From positions 3,728,545 through 3,792,544 of the forward strand of contig CM059971.1 of assembly GCA_030490835.1 (NCBI GenBank): 64,000 bases of DNA, in the 5' to 3' direction. Positions 59,651-64,000 of the stretch are shown here, one piece after another (position 1 is the first letter of the stretch; each line of letters opens with the position of its first letter). The position numbers and the translations under genes are program-made. Below the pieces are notes generated by a model. It saw only the letters and a program-made list of their open reading frames with translations. It was not told where the DNA came from and ran no database searches. Source of the DNA: Annona cherimola. Taxonomy: Eukaryota; Streptophyta; Magnoliopsida; Magnoliales; Annonaceae.

Positions 59651-62600
59651 CTACGTGGAGGGCTCTAGCAAACTTGCCATCTCTCTGCATACCCTTAGCT
59701 TTTCGCTAGTTACAGTTTTTGTCATCATATCTGATCCGTTGTCATCTGTGTGAATTTTCTCAAGTTGCAACATCTTCAACTCTAAGATATCACGAATCCA
59801 ACAATAACGCACCTGAATATGCTTAGATCTTGAATGAAAAGTAGGATTCTTGCTGAGATGAATAGCACTCTGACTGTCACAGTATATGATGTACTTTTCC
59901 CGAGTCATTCCCAATTCTTTGAGAAATTTCTTCATCCATAGAAGTTCTTTGCTTGCTTCTGTTATAGCAATGTACTCTGCCTCAGTAGTAGACAACGCAA
60001 CACACTTCTGCAATTTTGATTGCCATGACACTGCTCCCCCTGCAAATGTTACCAAGTAACCTGAAGTGGACTTTCTGGTATCTACATCACCAGCCCAGTC
60101 CGCATCTGTGTAAATTTTAAGTTCAGGTCTATCAGAACCAAAACATAAACAAGCTTTGGAGGTACCTTTGAGATATCTGAGGATCCACTTCACTGCTTCC
60201 CAATGCTCTTTTCCTGGATTTGAAAGAAACCGACTCACTACACCAACTGCGAAGGAGATGTCTGGTCTTGTGCACACCATTGCATACATTAAGCTACCGA
60301 CAGCAGATGAGTAAGGAATTATTTTCATCTGTTCCTTCTCTTCTTCACTTGTAGGATATTGATGAGAGCCTAATTTGAAATGACCTGCAAGTGGAGTACA
60401 AACAGGTTTCGCCTCGCTCAAGTTGAACCTTTCTAATACCTTTTTAATATAGCTTTCTTGTGATAGCCAAAGCCTTTTGTTCTTCCTATCACGAATAATT
60501 TTCATGCCAAGTATTCTGTTAGCCGGTCCCAAATCCTTCATAGCAAAGGATTTATTCAACTGCAGTTTTAATCTCTGAACTTTGTTAGTATCATGACCAA
60601 CAATCAACATATCATCCACATATAACAGAAGAATAATAAAATCATTAGTGGAGAATTTTCTGATAAATACACATGGATCAGACATACTTTTACTGTACCC
60701 GTGCTGTCTCATAAAGAACTGAAATTTTGTGTACCACTGTCTTGGTGTCTGCTTCAGTCCATATAGGCTCTTTGTTAATTTACACACTAAATCCTCCTTT
60801 CCTTTGACCTTGTAACCTTCAGGTTGCTCCATATATACCTCTTCCTCCAAATCACCATGAAGAAATGCTGTCTTTACATCAAGCTGCTCAATCTCCAGAT
60901 CCAAGCTAGCTGCCAAGCTTAGAACAACTCTAATCGAATTCATCTTCACCACGGGTGAGAAGATCTCATGAAAGTCAATACCTTTTGTTTGACCAAATCC
61001 CTTCACAACCAATCTTGCCTTGTATTTTGGCCGTGAGCTATTTTCATCTGTTTTCAATCTGAAAACCCACTTGTTCTTGAGTGCTCTTTTGCCTGCAGAT
61101 AACTTTACTAATTCATACGTATGGTTTTCATGCAAGGAATTCATCTCTTCTTGCATGGCGTCCATCCATTCTTCACTGCATTCATGGGACACTGCCTCCT
61201 GATAACTTTGAGGTTCACCTTCATCAGTAAGCATCACATATTCATGAGGAGGATACTTTTCTGATGGCCGACGTTGTCTTACAGACCTTCTCAATTGATT
61301 ATCAACTAACGGATGTGGAGCAGCTTGCTCATCTGGTTGCTCTGGTGTAGCATTTGGTATATCTCCCCCATTTCCTGTATGCGCAACAGGTGGAGTACAC
61401 GACCTCAAATCAACTGGGCCTTCTTCTGGAGACTTTGCCTTTTCAGTTTTCTCAAAGTCTTCGATTGTTTGATCTTCGAAGAAGATTACATCCCTGCTTC
61501 TAATAATCTTCTTGTCAATAAGATCCCATAATCTATAACCAAATTCTTCATGTGCATAGCCGAGGAAGATACACTGTTTCGTTTTACTGTCCAACTTGGA
61601 TCTTTCATCCTTAGCAATGTGAACAAATGCCCTGCAACCAAATACCCGTAAGTGTTCATAAGAAATATCTTTTCCTCTCCATACCTTTTCTGGAATCTCA
61701 CCATCCAAAGGAGCTGAAGGAGATAGATTAATCAAATCAACCGCAGTTCTCATTGCCTCATCCCAGAAGGACTTTGATAATTTTGCATGAGAGAGCATAC
61801 ACCTGACTCTTTCGCAAATACTTCTATTCATTCTCTCTGCCACACCGTTCTGTTGAGGCGTCTTGGGAACTGTCTTCTCAAGTCTGATACCACGTTCACT
61901 GCAGTATCTTTCAAACGGTCCTCTGTATTCACCACCATTGTCGGCACGAACGCATTTTAATCTTTTTCCTGTTTCTCTTTCAACACTAGTTTGGAAGTGC
62001 TTGAAGATACTTAGAACATCATCTTTGGCCTTTATTGCATAAGCCCATACTTTCCTGGAATGATCATCAATGAAAGTAACAAAGTATATAGCACCACCAA
62101 GAGTTCTATCACCCATAGAACACACATCAGTATGCACCAGATCAAGTATATCATGCTTTCTATGTGGAGGGAATTTATGAAATGCAACTCTATGTTGTTT
62201 TCCAACTAAACAATCAATGCATGATTTTAGAGGTAAACCTTTAGGCAAATATTGCTTTTTAGCAAGAATATTCAAACCTTTCTCGCTCATGTGGCCAAGT
62301 CGCTTGTGCCATAGCTCTGAGGAGGATTCATGCTCCACCGCATTCACTTCTCCCTTAGCAATCTTCATATAAGATCTGTAAAGAGTGTCAGTCTTATTTC
62401 CCTTAGCGAAAATAAGAGAACCTTTCGTCAGTTTCCATTTACTACTACCAAATTGATGACAGTATCCATCATTGTCTAACTGTCCTGCAGAGATTAAATT
62501 GAATCGAAGTTCTGGAACATGCTTGACACTTTTCAACACCAGTTTGCATCCCATGTCTGTCTCTAGCCAAACATCACCAATACCTTGAATCTTGCATCTG

Positions 62601-63598
62601 CCATCATTTCCCATCCTTACATAGCCAAAATCTCCGCTAGTGTAAGATGAGAAGAACTCTTTACATGGAGTAACGTGTGAAGAAGCTGCAGAATCTATTA
62701 CCCATGTAGGCACATCATTGGCAAAGCAATTAACATCACAAGCTATGACAACATCATCTTCGAATGCAACTGCTGCTTTTTCTGTGTCATCTTTCTTTTC
62801 TTCATTTTTCTTTTTATATTCTTCCTCTCTTTTCAACTTTCTGCATTCTCTAATTACATGTCCAGGCTTACCACAATGATAGCATTTGACTCCTCTTGAC
62901 TTTGATCTCCTTCTTGAATTATCACGATTCCATTTAGACTTGTCACGATCATTATTATTGCGAGAATATCTGTGCTGATTTCTCCCTCTGTTTTCTGTAA
63001 CTAGTGCTTCAGAATTGACGGATGTACCTTGTTCTCTCCGTCTTGCCTCTTCATTAAACATGCTGTCTTTCACCACATCCATTGATACAACACCATTAGG
63101 AGCAGAGTTACTGAGTGAAATTACCAAGGTTTCCCAACTGTCTGGCAAGGAACTCAACAAAAGTAATGCCTGCACTTCATCAGCAAATATAATTTTCATG
63201 CTGGATAAATCATTTAAAGCTTCTTGGAAATTGCTCAAATGCTCAGCAACTTTTTGTCCATCTTTATACTTCATATTAACAAGCCTTTTAATTAGAAAAG
63301 CCTTATTTACAGCTGATTTGCGTTCATATAGGCTTTCTAATGTTTCCCATAACTTGAATGCATCAGTTTCCTTAGCAACATGGTGAAAAACACTCTGATC
63401 AACCCATTGGCGGATATGCCCAACAACTTTTCTATTTAGCACATCCCAATCATCTTGAGTTTTATCCACGGGCTTCACTCCTTTCACTTTAATAGGCAGA
63501 TAAAGTTCTTTGCAATACAAAATATCTTCCATCCTTGTTTTCCATATTGAGTAATTTGATGATGTGAGTTTGACCATTGTGAATGAAGTTTCTTCCAT
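59651..63598 (-). CDS. Copia gag-pol polyprotein
   Basis: A 1315-aa uninterrupted frame. Gag domain 1-235; zinc knuckle CYHCGKPGHVIREC 239-252; protease active site DSAAS 302-306 (Ala-Ala as in Tnt1-like elements rather than the more common DSGAS); pre-integrase HKRLGHMSEKG 431-441; integrase catalytic D491, D553 (ADNGGEY) and E588 (the D-D-35-E spacing is exact); reverse transcriptase with QLDVKTAFLHGDL 905-917 and catalytic YVDDM 993-997; RNase H with DADW, STTEAEY and CDSQSA at about 1165-1245. Length and order are normal for Copia. Similarity in the pre-integrase and RT regions is closest to the Tork/Tnt1 lineage. All catalytic residues that I can place are present, so the element may be autonomous. 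Confidence 0.95.
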   Translation of the reverse strand: MEETSFTMVKLTSSNYSIWKTRMEDILYCKELYLPIKVKGVKPVDKTQDDWDVLNRKVVGHIRQWVDQSVFHHVAKETDAFKLWETLESLYERKSAVNKAFLIKRLVNMKYKDGQKVAEHLSNFQEALNDLSSMKIIFADEVQALLLLSSLPDSWETLVISLSNSAPNGVVSMDVVKDSMFNEEARRREQGTSVNSEALVTENRGRNQHRYSRNNNDRDKSKWNRDNSRRRSKSRGVKCYHCGKPGHVIRECRKLKREEEYKKKNEEKKDDTEKAAVAFEDDVVIACDVNCFANDVPTWVIDSAASSHVTPCKEFFSSYTSGDFGYVRMGNDGRCKIQGIGDVWLETDMGCKLVLKSVKHVPELRFNLISAGQLDNDGYCHQFGSSKWKLTKGSLIFAKGNKTDTLYRSYMKIAKGEVNAVEHESSSELWHKRLGHMSEKGLNILAKKQYLPKGLPLKSCIDCLVGKQHRVAFHKFPPHRKHDILDLVHTDVCSMGDRTLGGAIYFVTFIDDHSRKVWAYAIKAKDDVLSIFKHFQTSVERETGKRLKCVRADNGGEYRGPFERYCSERGIRLEKTVPKTPQQNGVAERMNRSICERVRCMLSHAKLSKSFWDEAMRTAVDLINLSPSAPLDGEIPEKVWRGKDISYEHLRVFGCRAFVHIAKDERSKLDSKTKQCIFLGYAHEEFGYRLWDLIDKKIIRSRDVIFFEDQTIEDFEKTEKAKSPEEGPVDLRSCTPPVAHTGNGGDIPNATPEQPDEQAAPHPLVDNQLRRSVRQRRPSEKYPPHEYVMLTDEGEPQSYQEAVSHECSEEWMDAMQEEMNSLHENHTYELVKLSAGKRALKNKWVFRLKTDENSSRPKYKARLVVKGFGQTKGIDFHEIFSPVVKMNSIRVVLSLAASLDLEIEQLDVKTAFLHGDLEEEVYMEQPEGYKVKGKEDLVCKLTKSLYGLKQTPRQWYTKFQFFMRQHGYSKSMSDPCVFIRKFSTNDFIILLLYVDDMLIVGHDTNKVQRLKLQLNKSFAMKDLGPANRILGMKIIRDRKNKRLWLSQESYIKKVLERFNLSEAKPVCTPLAGHFKLGSHQYPTSEEEKEQMKIIPYSSAVGSLMYAMVCTRPDISFAVGVVSRFLSNPGKEHWEAVKWILRYLKGTSKACLCFGSDRPELKIYTDADWAGDVDTRKSTSGYLVTFAGGAVSWQSKLQKCVALSTTEAEYIAITEASKELLWMKKFLKELGMTREKYIIYCDSQSAIHLSKNPTFHSRSKHIQVRYCWIRDILELKMLQLEKIHTDDNGSDMMTKTVTSEKLRVCREMASLLEPST

Positions 63599-63634
63599 CT
63601 AATCCACACAAGAAATTATGTAAAAACAGACCAG

Positions 63635-63646
63635 GCTCTGATACCA
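63635..63646 (-). other. Primer-binding site (initiator tRNA-Met)
   Basis: On the minus strand it reads TGGTATCAGAGC two bases after the 5' LTR, complementary to the 3' end of initiator methionine tRNA, the usual Copia primer. Confidence 0.9.
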
Positions 63647-63648
63647 CT

Positions 63649-64000
63649 TGTTGGGATTTTAGGCTATCCCCTTTTGTGTAGATTAAACAGGAATAATTAA
63701 TCTCAGACAATAAATATCACAAATAATAAATAATCAAACCCACAGAAAAACACACCACAGTTTTACGTGAAAAACCCTTTTTTAATAAAGGGGAAAAACC
63801 ACGGGACCCAGTCCAGGCAAAACTTCCACTATAAAATAATGGGATTACAAAGCAATATCTTCTCTAGTTAAAACTAGAGGATTTCATCATCACAATATGG
63901 ATGGATTTCAATATAGAAATTAATCAAAGATGGATCTCACCCAATCTGAGATAACGGCAGAATTTTCTCTCTTGATGGCCGGAAGAGATAACTGTCGTAG
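63649..64000 (-). repeat. Copia 5' LTR (partial, runs off the window)
   Basis: The first 352 bp match the 3' LTR except at about four positions, all C-to-T or G-to-A changes as written on the plus strand. Confidence 0.95.

Larger units (their letters stand above)
58984..64000 (-). mobile_element. Ty1/Copia retrotransposon, Tork/Tnt1-like, nearly complete
   Basis: Order on the minus strand: 5' LTR (64000 to 63649, cut by the window), PBS, a single gag-pol frame, polypurine tract, 3' LTR (59634-58984). LTRs begin TGTTGGG and end CCTAACA. The visible 352 bp of LTR overlap differs at about four sites, so the insertion is young. The frame has no stops. The 5 bases left of the element are AAACT; the matching right-hand target duplication lies outside the window. 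Confidence 0.95.

Noticed and set aside
59266..59709. 147-codon plus-strand frame with alanine run and zinc-like residues
   Set aside because: It lies within the Copia 3' LTR and results from (CTG)n and (CT)n repeats.

Overview
The window is nuclear DNA of a flowering plant. It is AT-rich, has long introns, and carries plant-specific families: a coiled-coil NLR immune receptor, CYP724-type cytochrome P450 exons, a PXC2-type LRR receptor-kinase ectodomain, a Tork/Tnt1-like Copia element, plant L1-type LINE ends with an RNase H domain, a tRNA-derived SINE, hAT and Tourist elements, and many AT-rich palindromic MITEs. The species cannot be named from sequence alone. I see no prokaryotic features.

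Layout. 1-5.7 kb: AT-rich intergenic DNA with several palindromic MITEs. 5.7-11.9 kb: a multi-exon CYP724-like pseudogene (frameshift, nonsense codon, altered heme loop). 12.1-13.7 kb: a non-autonomous hAT with a perfect 8-bp target duplication, carrying a nested palindromic MITE. 14.1-15.3 kb: two minisatellites. 17.5-22.3 kb: a Pack-MULE-like element whose ~340-bp terminal inverted repeats enclose a decayed LRR-RLK ectodomain plus membrane segment; that fragment is itself split by a second hAT with its own 8-bp target duplication. 24-28 kb: RPS14 and LINE relics, a 3 x 90-bp tandem repeat and a SINE. 30.8-34.2 kb: MITEs set in (TA)n tracts, inside a second partial copy of the CYP724 locus.

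34.9-43.7 kb holds the only intact-looking host gene: a two-exon RGA-type CNL of about 1387 aa. Its ~4.7-kb intron is filled with palindromic MITEs and an internal duplication. Its upstream region derives from the CYP724 intron. Its C-terminal LRR is built from seven 48-aa units, and that part plus about 1.3 kb of 3' flank has been tandemly duplicated (45.0-47.3 kb). 49.0-49.8 kb is a minus-strand MPP-beta pseudogene fragment. 50.0-58.3 kb holds further CYP724 fragments, a solo LTR with a 5-bp target duplication, a LINE 3' end and LTR-like pieces. 58.3-59.0 kb is a GC-richer tract that may be organellar. 58984 to the window end is a young, full-coding Copia element on the minus strand, whose 5' LTR runs off the window.

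The main story is one locus remodelled by duplication and transposition. A CYP724 gene was copied into at least four segments and all died. One segment now supplies the immediate upstream region of an NLR gene, and that NLR has itself been changed by segment duplication in its intron, in its LRR domain and at its exon junction.
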